NCBI RefSeq assembly: GCF_000235425.2
Contig: NZ_KI912266.1
Location: 4,843,686-4,907,685 of the forward strand
Source: Pseudofrankia saprophytica
GTDB lineage: Bacteria > Actinomycetota > Actinomycetes > Frankiales > Frankiaceae
Reading direction: 5' to 3'
Length of the DNA: 64,000 nucleotides
Position numbers and translations under genes: made by a program. This document shows, piece after piece, positions 1 through 7,648 of this stretch. Every line of letters begins with the position of its first letter. Within the stretch, counting starts at the first letter, position 1. Below the pieces are notes generated by a model. It worked only from the letters and a program-made list of their open reading frames with translations, did no database searches and was not told the DNA's origin.

Positions 1-1
1 G

Positions 2-1006
2 CTCGGTCTGCCGCTCTCGGCCACCGTCGCCCAGCATCTCGGCTGGCACGCGCCGTTCTGGTTCGCCGCCGGACTGGGCTGCGTCTTCACCGTACTGATC
101 ATCACCGTGGTGCCGGAATCGCCGGTCCGGGTACGGCAGCGGTTCGACGCCGCCGGTGCGGTCGGGTTGGCGGTGGGGCTGGTGGCCCTGCTCCTGCCGA
201 TCTCGAAGGGTGGTGACTGGGGTTGGACCAGTACGCCCGTACTCGGGCTCCTCGTGGTCTCAGCGATCGTCCTCGGGTCCTGGGCGAGGTGGGAGCTGCG
301 TGCCACGGCGCCGATCGTGGACCTGCGCAGCAGTGCCCGCCGGCCCGTGCTGATGACCAATCTCGCCACGGTCGCCGTCGGGTTCGCGATGTACTCCGCG
401 AACCTGCTCGGGCCGCAGATGCTCCAGCTGCCCACGGCGACTGGTTACGGCCAGGGCCTGTCCATGCTCCAGGCCGGCCTGCTGATGGCGCCCGGCGGCC
501 TGACCATGATGGCGTTCTCCCCGCTGGCCGCGCGGATGAGCCAGGCTCTCGGCCCACGGTCCTGCCTGCTGCTCGGCAGCATGGTCATCTGCGCTGGCAA
601 CGTCCTCGCCCAGCTGCTTATCGGCACCGCGTGGGGCGTCCTGGTGTTTAACATCGTGAACAGCGCCGGTGTCGGCTTCGCCTACGCCGCCATGCCGAAC
701 CTGATCATGAGATCGGTGCCGGTGTCCGAGACGGCCGCGGCCAACGGCCTCAACTCGCTGGCCCGTTCGCTGGGCACGTCCACCGCCAGCACGGTGGTCG
801 GCCTCGTCCTCGGCCAGCTGACGATCCAGCTCGGATCGGTCGCCGTGCCCTCCGAGACCGGCATCCGCGTCTGCCTGGCGATCGGCGCCGCCGGAGCGCT
901 CGTCGCCACCCTGGTCGAGCTGGCCATCCCGGTCCGCCCGGCGCCCGAGCCGCCGAAGGCCCCGATCGGCGACCTTGAGACGATCACGAGGCCCGCCACC
1001 AGTTGA
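2..1006 (+). CDS. MFS drug-exporter-like transporter, C-terminal part (5' end outside window)
   Basis: The reading frame is already open at base 2 and ends with TGA at 1004-1006, giving about 334 residues. The first codons read LGLPLSATVAQHLGWHAPFW, which resembles the loop before helix 6 in 14-helix DHA2 (EmrB/QacA-type) exporters. Further hydrophobic helices follow (for example VGLALVLLPIS-like and GVGFAYAAMPNLIM segments) and a short polar proline-rich tail. The family exports drugs or metabolites by proton antiport in the cytoplasmic membrane; the substrate cannot be told. A GTG at 107 is an internal Val codon, not the start. The true start lies upstream of the window. Family assignment is fairly safe, subfamily less so. 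Confidence 0.8.
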   Translation, partial: LGLPLSATVAQHLGWHAPFWFAAGLGCVFTVLIITVVPESPVRVRQRFDAAGAVGLAVGLVALLLPISKGGDWGWTSTPVLGLLVVSAIVLGSWARWELRATAPIVDLRSSARRPVLMTNLATVAVGFAMYSANLLGPQMLQLPTATGYGQGLSMLQAGLLMAPGGLTMMAFSPLAARMSQALGPRSCLLLGSMVICAGNVLAQLLIGTAWGVLVFNIVNSAGVGFAYAAMPNLIMRSVPVSETAAANGLNSLARSLGTSTASTVVGLVLGQLTIQLGSVAVPSETGIRVCLAIGAAGALVATLVELAIPVRPAPEPPKAPIGDLETITRPATS

Positions 1007-1091
1007 CCGCCACCAATCATGAACGGTTCTGGTCGAATCTGGACCTTGCCGCCACGGCGGTGGGTCCCGAACCACGTGGTCTGCGAGGCTG

Positions 1092-1907
1092 GTGGCTGTG
1101 GGACGGATTGGTGCGCTGGTGCGGGCCTGTCATCCGGAGCCGGCCGCGGCGGTGACGCTGTTCGCCGTGGCGCTGGCGGTCGCCGTCGGACGGTCGGCGG
1201 CCGGGGTCGCCGCGGTCGCTGGCGCGGTCGTCACAGGGCAGCTGTCGGTGGGCTGGAGCAACGACGTCATCGACCGCCATCGGGACGCGATCGGCGGACG
1301 GCCCGAGAAACCCGTCGCCGCAGGGGGCATCACGCCGAGAACCGTCGCGCTCGCGGCCGCCGTCGCGCTGGCTGCCTGCGTCCCGTTGTCATTCGCCTCC
1401 GGGTGGCGAGCGGGGTGGGTTCATCTGGGCGCGGTCGCGAGCGCGTGGGCGTACAACCTCGGCCTCAAGGCGACGCCACTGTCGGTCGTGCCGTACGCGG
1501 TGTCGTTCGCCCTGCTGCCCACGTTCGTCGTTCTCGGGCAGGCAGGTCATCCACTGCCGCCGTGGTGGCTGCCGCTGGCGGGCGCGCTCCTCGGGTGTGG
1601 AGCGCATTTCGCGAACACCCTGCCCGATCTCGAGGCGGACGCCCAGACCGGCGTGCGCGGGCTGCCGCAACGTCTCGGAGCCGTCGGCTCGCGCTGGTCG
1701 GCCGTGCTGCTGCTCGTCGCGGGCTCCGTCGTCGCCCTGCTCGGCCCGACCGGTCCCAGCACCTGGCGCGTCGCCGTCCTCGCCCTCGTGGCCGCGCTGA
1801 CGGCGATCGGTCTCCGGCTCGGCGACAAGCACGCGTTCCGTGCCGCGCTGGCGATCGCCGCGATCGACGTCGCCCTGGTCGTCGCCAGCGGTACCCAGTT
1901 GCGTTAG
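1092..1907 (+). CDS. UbiA-family prenyltransferase
   Basis: 271 residues, almost entirely hydrophobic helices. Two polar Asp-rich loops mark the UbiA superfamily: NDVIDRHRD at residues 58-66 (the NDxxDxxxD prenyl-diphosphate/Mg site) and DLEADAQTG at about 179-187. These intramembrane enzymes transfer a prenyl chain to an aromatic or other acceptor in quinone, heme or lipid pathways. No partner pathway gene is adjacent, so the acceptor is unknown. The start is GTG at 1092, the first plausible start before the family-like N terminus; there is no good ribosome-binding site, so a nearby start is possible. Confidence 0.82.
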   Translation: MAVGRIGALVRACHPEPAAAVTLFAVALAVAVGRSAAGVAAVAGAVVTGQLSVGWSNDVIDRHRDAIGGRPEKPVAAGGITPRTVALAAAVALAACVPLSFASGWRAGWVHLGAVASAWAYNLGLKATPLSVVPYAVSFALLPTFVVLGQAGHPLPPWWLPLAGALLGCGAHFANTLPDLEADAQTGVRGLPQRLGAVGSRWSAVLLLVAGSVVALLGPTGPSTWRVAVLALVAALTAIGLRLGDKHAFRAALAIAAIDVALVVASGTQLR

Positions 1908-2020
1908 GGCGTTCCCGCGGCGGAGGCCGTAACCCGGGTTCCGGCCGTCCCGCCAAGGCTGAATAACGACGTTCTGGCGCAACACAGGCACGCTTGGTCA
2001 ACATATCCGCTCGCTGACAA

Positions 2021-2071
2021 CACTCTGTGTACTAGAAATGACGCACAGAGTGGCCACAACGGGATGTGGCC
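2021..2071 (+). promoter_or_regulatory. Two consecutive hairpins in the leader of the RCC1 gene
   Basis: CACTCTGTG (2021-2029) is repeated in inverted form as CACAGAGTG (2044-2052), a perfect 9-bp stem with a 14-base loop. GGCCACA (2052-2058) and TGTGGCC (2065-2071) form a second 7-bp stem sharing its first base with the previous arm. The pair ends 14 bases before the ribosome-binding site of the gene starting at 2097. There is no T-run, so this is not a standard terminator. An operator or RNA structure is possible. Confidence 0.45.
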
Positions 2072-2096
2072 CGTCCTTCAGACAGAAGGAGCAGAC

Positions 2097-3314
2097 ATGT
2101 CTCAGCGACAATGGCGAACAGGGATGTGCTCGGCGGCGCTGGCCGCCGTGGGGCTGATCGTCCTGCCCACGGCCGCGACAGCTGCCACGCCCGGGCCGGC
2201 GGTCCTGGCAGGGGAAGGACCGGCGCCGGCGCTCCTGGGGTCTTCTGACCAGGTCCAATACCCGGGGCCCGGCCTTGTCCTGCCCTGGGGCGCCAACGGC
2301 CAGGGCCAGCTCGGCGACGGCACGACCACGGGCCGCCTGACGCCAGTCCAGACCGCGGGCATAGACGAAATCACCGCCGTCGCGGCCGGCGAGAGCACCG
2401 GGTACGCGATGGCCTTCGGCGCCGTCCAGGCCTGGGGTGACAACTCACACAACGAGCTCGGTGACGGCACCACCACCGACCGCCTGACCCCGGTGCAGGT
2501 CAGCGACCTGGTCGATGTGGTCGCCGTCGGGGCCGGCGCCCACAACGGGTACGCGGTGCGCAGCGACGGGACCGCCTGGGCCTGGGGGCTGAACAACCAC
2601 GGCTCCGTCGGCGACGGCACCACCATCAACCGTTCGACCCCGGTGCAGGTCTCCGACCTGACCGATGTGACCGCCGTCGCCGGCGGTCTGCACACCGGGT
2701 ACGCGGTGCGCAGCGACGGGACCGCCTGGGCCTGGGGGTTCAACAACGCCGGCGCGCTTGGTGACGGCACCACGACGGACAGCCCGACCCCGGTGCAGGT
2801 CTCCGGCCTGACCGATGTGACCGCCGTCGCCGGCGGTGTGTACCGGGGATATGCGCTGCGCAGTGACGGCACGGTCTGGGCCTGGGGATCCAACAGCTTC
2901 GGCGCGCTTGGCGACGGCACCACGACGGGCAGACTGACCCCGGTGCCGGTCGCCGGCCTGACCCAGATCATCGCCATCGCGGCCGGCAGCAACAGCGGGT
3001 ATGCGCTGCGCGGGGACGGCACGGTCTGGGCGTGGGGGTACAACTACGAAGGCCAGCTTGGTAACGGCACCACGACGAACAGCCCGACCCCGGTCCAGGT
3101 CTCCGGCCTGACCGGGGTCACCGCCATCGCGGCCGGCGCCTACACCGGGTATGCGCTGCGCAGTAACGGCACTGTGTGGGCCTGGGGATCCGGCGCCGGC
3201 GGCGCGCTTGGGAACGGCACCACGACCAACCGCCTGACCCCGGTCCGGGTCACCGGCCTGAGCGGCATCAATACGATCGCCGGCGGCGGCCTCAGCGGGT
3301 ACGCGGTGAACTGA
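2097..3314 (+). CDS. Secreted RCC1-repeat beta-propeller protein
   Basis: 405 residues. The start at 2097 is chosen because GAAGGAG lies just upstream (from 2085) and because it gives a clean Sec signal peptide: MSQRQWRTG, a hydrophobic core AALAAVGLIVLP, then TAATAA-type cleavage sites. The mature part is seven repeats of about 50 residues, each with the pattern AWG..N..G.LGDGTT...TPV.V..L..V.AVA.G...GYA..SDGTVW, the RCC1 (alpha-tubulin-suppressor-like) blade. The last repeat lacks its final strand while the N terminus supplies an LPWG strand, so the propeller probably closes by the usual N/C-terminal strand exchange. Bacterial members are generally extracellular or surface proteins of unknown binding partner. 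A strong hairpin terminator follows at 3371. Confidence 0.85.
   Translation: MSQRQWRTGMCSAALAAVGLIVLPTAATAATPGPAVLAGEGPAPALLGSSDQVQYPGPGLVLPWGANGQGQLGDGTTTGRLTPVQTAGIDEITAVAAGESTGYAMAFGAVQAWGDNSHNELGDGTTTDRLTPVQVSDLVDVVAVGAGAHNGYAVRSDGTAWAWGLNNHGSVGDGTTINRSTPVQVSDLTDVTAVAGGLHTGYAVRSDGTAWAWGFNNAGALGDGTTTDSPTPVQVSGLTDVTAVAGGVYRGYALRSDGTVWAWGSNSFGALGDGTTTGRLTPVPVAGLTQIIAIAAGSNSGYALRGDGTVWAWGYNYEGQLGNGTTTNSPTPVQVSGLTGVTAIAAGAYTGYALRSNGTVWAWGSGAGGALGNGTTTNRLTPVRVTGLSGINTIAGGGLSGYAVN
2284..3311 (+). repeat. Seven tandem ~150-bp coding repeats (RCC1 blades)
   Basis: The RCC1 blades are visible at DNA level as imperfect units of about 150 bp. Long near-identical stretches surround GACGGCACCAC and CCGACCCCGGTGCAGGTC. 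Adjacent units 3 and 4 are the most alike, suggesting recent duplication or gene conversion. Confidence 0.75.
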
Positions 3315-3370
3315 GACGGGCCTCGCACCCGTCCGGCCTTACCAACCGCTAACCGGATGAGTACATCGGA

Positions 3371-3408
3371 CTCGCTGCTACCCGGCCTGTCACCCGGGTA
3401 GCAGCGAG
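3371..3408 (+). terminator. Hairpin terminator after the RCC1 gene
   Basis: A perfect 15-bp stem, 3371-3385 pairing with 3394-3408, with an 8-base loop (CCTGTCAC). It lies 57 bases after the RCC1 stop codon. No T-tract follows, as is common in high-G+C actinobacteria. Confidence 0.75.
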
Positions 3409-3421
3409 AATCCAGGAATCC

Positions 3422-3471
3422 GCGACGGGAACTGTCCCAGGCGTCACCCATCACCTGGGACAGTTCGTCGC
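3422..3471. promoter_or_regulatory. Second long inverted repeat, terminator or operator
   Basis: Arms 3429-3441 and 3454-3466 form a perfect 13-bp stem around a 12-base loop. Allowing a two-base bulge (3427-3428) the pairing continues for five more pairs down to 3422/3471. It lies only 20 bases after the preceding terminator and 60 bases before the AraC-DinB gene at 3530. It could be a second terminator or the operator or leader structure of that regulator. Confidence 0.5.
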
Positions 3472-3529
3472 ACGAGGCTGAGCAAGATCGGTCGGGCGTG
3501 GGCCGTGCCGCGCCCGACAGACTGACCCC

Positions 3530-4525
3530 ATGCAGCAACCCGGACGTGACCGCCTGCGCGAGCTGCTCGACGCGGTGCTCGCCGGCGCCGACGAGGGCGT
3601 CCCGCGTTCCCTCGACGAGATGGCCGGTGAGGCGTACTCCTCGCCGTTCCACTTCAGCCGGCTGCTGTCGCGGAACGCGGGCGAGCCGCCGGTGGCGATG
3701 CGGCGCCGAGTGATGCTGGAGCGCGCGGCCTGGCAGCTGCGGCAGGGGTCGACGGTCACCGACGCGGCCTGGGCCGCGGGCTACGAGTCCGTCGACGGCT
3801 TCACCCGTGCCTTCACCCGGGCCTTCGGCCACCCGCCGAGCCTGCCCGCGGGCAGCCACTGGCTGCCCGCGCCCAACGGCATCCACTACCACCCGCCGAT
3901 GTCGCTGTGGGTGCACTCCACGGAGAACACGATGAGCCCCCTCACCGAACAGCTGGTCAGCCATGACCTGGACGACACCCGGGATCTCCTGGAGATCGCC
4001 AAGGGGCTGCCCGAGGCCGAACTCCGCGCCGAGCGGCTTCCCTTCCCGACGGTGACGTCCTGGGAGGGCCCCGAGAGGTCGATCGCCGCAGTGCTGGAGC
4101 ACCACATCTGGACGAAGGAGGTGTGGCTCGCGGCGATCGAGGGCCTCGACCTGCCGCCGCGGGACGAGAACGACGGCGTCGCGCGGCTGCTGGAACGCCA
4201 CGACGCCACCGCCGGCCGGTGGCTGGCGGTGGTACGCGACATCGAGGCCCGCGGGGCGTGGAACGACCGGCTCATCGACGCGCTGTGCGACCCGCCGGAG
4301 AGCTTCGTGCTCAGCAGCGTCGTCGCGCACATCGTCACCTACGCGGCGCACCGCCGTCAGCTGGTGCGCCACCTGCTGCGCGCCGCGGGACGCGAGGTCG
4401 ACGACGGCGATCCGATCATGTGGCTGCGCGCCGTGCGCGGCGAGACCGAGCACGACCCAGCCGGCAGGCCGGGCGACGAGACCGACGACGACACGACCAC
4501 CGGGACGGAAGGGAACGACCGATGA
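3530..4525 (+). CDS. AraC-type DNA-binding domain fused to a DinB domain
   Basis: 331 residues. Residues about 8-103 form the double helix-turn-helix of AraC/XylS regulators (SLDEMAGEAYSSPFHFSRLL and VTDAAWAAGYESVDGFTRAF), here placed at the N terminus. Residues about 140-300 are a DinB-like four-helix bundle with a candidate metal-binding His set: His191/192 in LEHHIW, then His267 and His274 in AHIVTYAAH. DinB proteins are often damage- or stress-induced metal-dependent thiol transferases or hydrolases of mostly unknown substrate. The fusion suggests the bundle senses a ligand for the regulator or is a self-regulated enzyme. It overlaps the next gene by 4 bases (ATGA at 4522-4525), so the two are translationally coupled. 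Confidence 0.85.
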   Translation: MQQPGRDRLRELLDAVLAGADEGVPRSLDEMAGEAYSSPFHFSRLLSRNAGEPPVAMRRRVMLERAAWQLRQGSTVTDAAWAAGYESVDGFTRAFTRAFGHPPSLPAGSHWLPAPNGIHYHPPMSLWVHSTENTMSPLTEQLVSHDLDDTRDLLEIAKGLPEAELRAERLPFPTVTSWEGPERSIAAVLEHHIWTKEVWLAAIEGLDLPPRDENDGVARLLERHDATAGRWLAVVRDIEARGAWNDRLIDALCDPPESFVLSSVVAHIVTYAAHRRQLVRHLLRAAGREVDDGDPIMWLRAVRGETEHDPAGRPGDETDDDTTTGTEGNDR

Positions 4526-5067
4526 GCCGCACGACCTACTACACCGCGACCACCCTCGACGGCTTCATCGCCGACGAGCACCACTCGCTGGACTGGCTGG
4601 TCACCCAGGACATCGACCCGGCCGGCCCGATGAACCACAACGAGTTCATCGAGCACGTCGGCGCGCTCGTGATGGGATCGTCGACCTATCAGTGGCTCCT
4701 CGACAACCACATCTCCACCGGCGGCACCTGGGACTACCAGCAGCCGAGCTGGGTGCTGACCAGCCGTGACCTCAAGCCGGTCGACGGGGCCGACATCCGG
4801 TTCGCCCGCGGCGACATCCGGCCGGTGCACGCCGCCGCGGCGGCCGCCGCCGGGACGAAGGACGTCTGGGTGGTCGGCGGCGGCGACCTCGCCGGCCAGT
4901 TCGCCGACCACGGTCTCCTCGACGACCTCATCGTCTCCTTCGCCCCGGTCACCCTCGGCGCCGGCAAGCCGCTGCTGCCCCGTCGGCTCGACCTGCGCCT
5001 CGTTGAGGTCACCCGCAACCGGGCCTTCGCGTGCGCCCGCTACGACGTCGTCGGCCCCCGCGCCTGA
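4522..5067 (+). CDS. RibD C-terminal / dihydrofolate-reductase-like protein
   Basis: 181 residues. The N terminus YYTATTLDGFIADEHHSLDW is the typical first strand and loop of the RibD_C/DHFR fold, and VWVVGGGDLAGQFADHGLLD (about 117-136) matches its nucleotide-binding glycine loop. The family reduces flavin precursors, folates or other small substrates with NADPH; many stand-alone members have no known role. Its ATG overlaps the stop of the AraC-DinB gene, so both are probably one transcript and may serve the same response. The length is normal for the family and no riboflavin or folate gene is nearby. Confidence 0.85.
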   Translation: MSRTTYYTATTLDGFIADEHHSLDWLVTQDIDPAGPMNHNEFIEHVGALVMGSSTYQWLLDNHISTGGTWDYQQPSWVLTSRDLKPVDGADIRFARGDIRPVHAAAAAAAGTKDVWVVGGGDLAGQFADHGLLDDLIVSFAPVTLGAGKPLLPRRLDLRLVEVTRNRAFACARYDVVGPRA

Positions 5068-5075
5068 CCTGGCCG

Positions 5076-5617
5076 TCAGCTCGGGTACATCCCGCTCGTC
5101 GCGTTGATCCAGGTGCCGGTGATCGCGGCCGCGTGGTCGCTGGCGAGAAACGTGACCGTGGCGGCGATCTCGGCGAGCCGCGGCGAACGCCCGGTCATCC
5201 GAAGCGAGTCCAGGTTGGCGGCGATGCCGGCGACGGCCTCCGGCGGCAGCGGCGCGCCGGTGACCGCCTCGAGCTTCTCGGCGGTCAGGGTCTCCGGCAG
5301 CCCGGCCGTCCAGACGCCGACGACGCGCACACCCCGCGGGCCGACCTCCTGGCGAGGTCGCGGCCGCCGCTCGTTGCACCGCAGGAAGTCCAGGCGGTGT
5401 TGGTGGCGATCCTGTACAGCCAGGCGCGCAGACTCGACGGGTCGTCGAGCTGGCCGCGGCCGCGCCAGGCACGCACCAGCGCGTCCTGGACCAGGTCCTC
5501 GGCCTCGTCGAAGCTGCCCGTCAGGCGGTAGCAGTGGACCCGCAGCTCCCGGCGATGCCGCTCGGCGGCGTCGGCGAACTCGTCGGCGGCCAGCGCTCCC
5601 CCACCGTCGGACATCAC
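5076..5617 (-). pseudogene. Fused remnants of an ECF sigma factor (N-terminal part) and an SDR (C-terminal part)
   Basis: Reading leftwards from 5617, residues such as HRRELRVHCYRLTGSFDEAE and DLVQDALVRAW are region 2 of an ECF sigma factor, up to LRAWLYRIATNT. Near 5400 the frame breaks. In the -1 frame the sequence continues LDFLRCNERRPRPRQEV, the normal sigma sequence after NTC, and then without interruption reads GPRGVRVVGVWTAGLPETL, the C-terminal third of a short-chain dehydrogenase, ending FLASDHAAAITGTWINATSG and a stop at 5076-5078. So there is a frameshift and a deletion that joined two genes: sigma regions 3-4 and the SDR Rossmann half are missing. Not functional as either protein. 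It converges on the RibD-like gene. Confidence 0.75.
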
Positions 5618-5657
5618 CGCAGAACCTATGCCCCCGCCGGGGCCGATGCCGCCGCGG

Positions 5658-6875
5658 CTACGACGGCTGGCAGCGCGGCGTGGTCTCCGCCTTGGGCAGC
5701 ACGAGGTCCGTGGCGGTCGCCGACAGCGACAGGCCCGACGCGTCGGTCGACGCCCTGGTGATGTCCAGCTTGAACGGCAGTTCGCCGACCGGGATCGGGA
5801 TCGAGGGGATCAGCTCGCCGAGGCCGCCCAGCGGGATGTTGAGGTTGAACGCCCCGCGCAGGGTGATCTCGGTGGGAACCAGGATGAGCTTGTTGTCCCG
5901 GACCTCGAACGTGGTGACCCCGCCCACCTGCTGGGTTCCGAGCAGCGGCACGTCCGCCGTGCCGGAGATCTCGACGCGCCGCCCGTTGTCCATCGGGTTG
6001 ATCTGGAGCCCGCCCGGCTGGCCGGCCAGGAAGGTGTTCAGGTCGTCGTAGCGGACCCGGACCGTCGCCTGGGCGCTGTCGACATGCACCTCACCGACGT
6101 CGTTACCGATGATCTGGCTGAACGGGACGTGGATGCCCTTGAGGTTCGCCTGGATCGAGGCGATCCGCAGCTGCGGGGTGGAGAGGTTCTCGACGGTCAC
6201 GCCGACGTTCTGGAACTTCCCGAACAGCACCTGGGTGAGGAACGGGAAACCGCCGATGCTGACGTCCTTCACGGTCGGTGGGGCGGCCCCGCAGGCCACG
6301 TTCTCCACGACGCTCGTCTTGAGCTGCTTGGCCATCTCCCGCTCGGCGACCGTGACCGTCACCCGGTCGACGATCACGAACAGCAGGATCAGCACCAGCG
6401 GGATCGCGGTGAGGATGAGGACGCGCCGCCGGGGCCAGCGCCACCGGGTCGGCGGTGGCTCCACCCCGGTGCCTGCCCCAGGGAACCCGTCCGGCGGCTG
6501 GCCGCCGGACGCGCCGGGTGGCCCGGCGTCGAAGCCGCCATAGGCCGCGGCCGGGTATATCACCTCGTAACCGCTGTCCTGGTGGGGTGGGCGCGCCCAT
6601 GCCCGGGTCTCGTCCCATGGTTCGGCACCGGCCGGTCGCGCCGCCTGCCCCGGGCGGTAGGAGCTCGCGGGCGGTGGAGGATCGGTCGGGCCGAAGGAGC
6701 CCGCGGCCCGCGCGGGTACTGGTGTCGAGCGGGGCGGCACGGTCCGGCGAGGAATGCGCTGGGTCGAGGATCCGTCGGTGTCCGCCGCCTCCGGCCATCC
6801 CCGGGATGCTCCGGGCGGCGGGACACGGGTGACGTCTCCGGGCTCCTGCCCGTCCTCGTCACGCTCCTGGTTCAC
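5658..6875 (-). CDS. DUF2993 (LmeA-like) membrane-anchored protein
   Basis: 405 residues. The first 150 are Pro/Gly/Ala-rich and probably disordered and cytoplasmic. A basic patch RWRWPRRR and one membrane helix (about 151-169) follow, then a domain of about 230 residues with the DUF2993 pattern: a long first helix and repeated beta strands such as VKDVSIGGFPFLTQVLFGKF and IRASTDASGLSLSA-like segments. In mycobacteria LmeA of this family binds phospholipid and helps lipomannan maturation; a periplasmic lipid-binding role here is inference. GTG start at 6875 with GGGAGA upstream. It lies downstream of the MarR gene on the same strand, 209 bases away. Confidence 0.8.
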   Translation of the reverse strand: MNQERDEDGQEPGDVTRVPPPGASRGWPEAADTDGSSTQRIPRRTVPPRSTPVPARAAGSFGPTDPPPPASSYRPGQAARPAGAEPWDETRAWARPPHQDSGYEVIYPAAAYGGFDAGPPGASGGQPPDGFPGAGTGVEPPPTRWRWPRRRVLILTAIPLVLILLFVIVDRVTVTVAEREMAKQLKTSVVENVACGAAPPTVKDVSIGGFPFLTQVLFGKFQNVGVTVENLSTPQLRIASIQANLKGIHVPFSQIIGNDVGEVHVDSAQATVRVRYDDLNTFLAGQPGGLQINPMDNGRRVEISGTADVPLLGTQQVGGVTTFEVRDNKLILVPTEITLRGAFNLNIPLGGLGELIPSIPIPVGELPFKLDITRASTDASGLSLSATATDLVLPKAETTPRCQPS

Positions 6876-7084
6876 CGAATCGTCTCCCGCTCCCCGTCAC
6901 GCCAGAACCCTGGCTCCGCCGGCCTTCAGCGACCACTCTCGCACCCGGCCGCCGTGTCGGCTCCGAAGCGTCGCGCTTCGTACTGCGCCCGAGGCGGACG
7001 CGTGCCGCGGCCAAGGGGATGAACACCCTGTTCCGGGCGACCGGCAGCTTCCTGGCCAGCGTCATCGGCGGCAGGAACACCGTG

Positions 7085-7549
7085 CTAGATCGCCTGGCAG
7101 GTGAACAGGCTCGGATCGGCGCCTGCCCTGGTGAGCAGCGCCCGCAGGTGCCGCTGCTCGTCCGGGGACAGCCGAGCCAACGGGGAGCGCGCGGTCAGTG
7201 TCTCGACGAACCGCGCGCGAACCACAGCACCCTGGCGGGTCAGGCCGACAACCTTCTGGCGCCGGTCCGTCGGGCCCGGCCGTCGTTCGACGAGGCCTCG
7301 CTGCTCCAGGCGGTCCGTCAGGAAGGTGACGGTGGACGGATCGCAGTTCAGCGTCGCCGCCAGGGTCCGCATCGAGGGGGCCGGCGCGTCGGGGGCAAGC
7401 CGCCACAGGACGTTGACGAGCGGCTCGGTGAGGTCGAGCTCCTTCAACAGGTCCACGGCGAGGGTGGTGGTCTCGGCCGCGAGGGCGACGACCTGCTGGA
7501 TGAGGATCTGAACCGAGGACTCGTCGAGGCGGTCGCGCGTGTCACCCAC
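7085..7549 (-). CDS. MarR-family transcriptional regulator
   Basis: 154 residues with the MarR winged helix-turn-helix at about 35-105: helix pair SMRTLAATLNCDPSTVTFLT and wing RLEQRGLVERRPGPTDRRQK, flanked by dimerisation helices at both ends. MarR proteins are dimeric repressors released by small phenolic or redox ligands. The start is GTG at 7549. It is divergent from the NAD(P)-binding gene at 7649. The 100-base gap contains several short palindromes suited to MarR binding, so the regulator probably controls itself and the divergent gene. Confidence 0.9.
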   Translation of the reverse strand: MGDTRDRLDESSVQILIQQVVALAAETTTLAVDLLKELDLTEPLVNVLWRLAPDAPAPSMRTLAATLNCDPSTVTFLTDRLEQRGLVERRPGPTDRRQKVVGLTRQGAVVRARFVETLTARSPLARLSPDEQRHLRALLTRAGADPSLFTCQAI

Positions 7550-7563
7550 CCACCGATGCTACG

Positions 7564-7620
7564 TGGAGACTCCAATGCTTGACATCTCCAAGCATTCGCC
7601 GCAATGCTTGGACTCTCCAA
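7564..7620. promoter_or_regulatory. Cluster of short palindromes, probable MarR operators
   Basis: Three overlapping symmetrical sites lie between the divergent MarR and oxidoreductase genes: TGGAG-A-CTCCA (7564-7574), AATGCTTG (7574-7581) with its inverse CAAGCATT (7589-7596), and TTGGA-CTC-TCCAA (7608-7620). AATGCTTG occurs again at 7603-7610. Spacer and half-site lengths fit dimeric winged-helix regulators. Confidence 0.6.
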
Positions 7621-7648
7621 TTGTTCTTGTGGTGGAAGGAAACGCGGC

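Noticed and set aside
2284..3311. Regular repeats as a possible CRISPR array
   Set aside because: Units are about 150 bp and code for RCC1 blades in frame; no short identical repeats with unique spacers.
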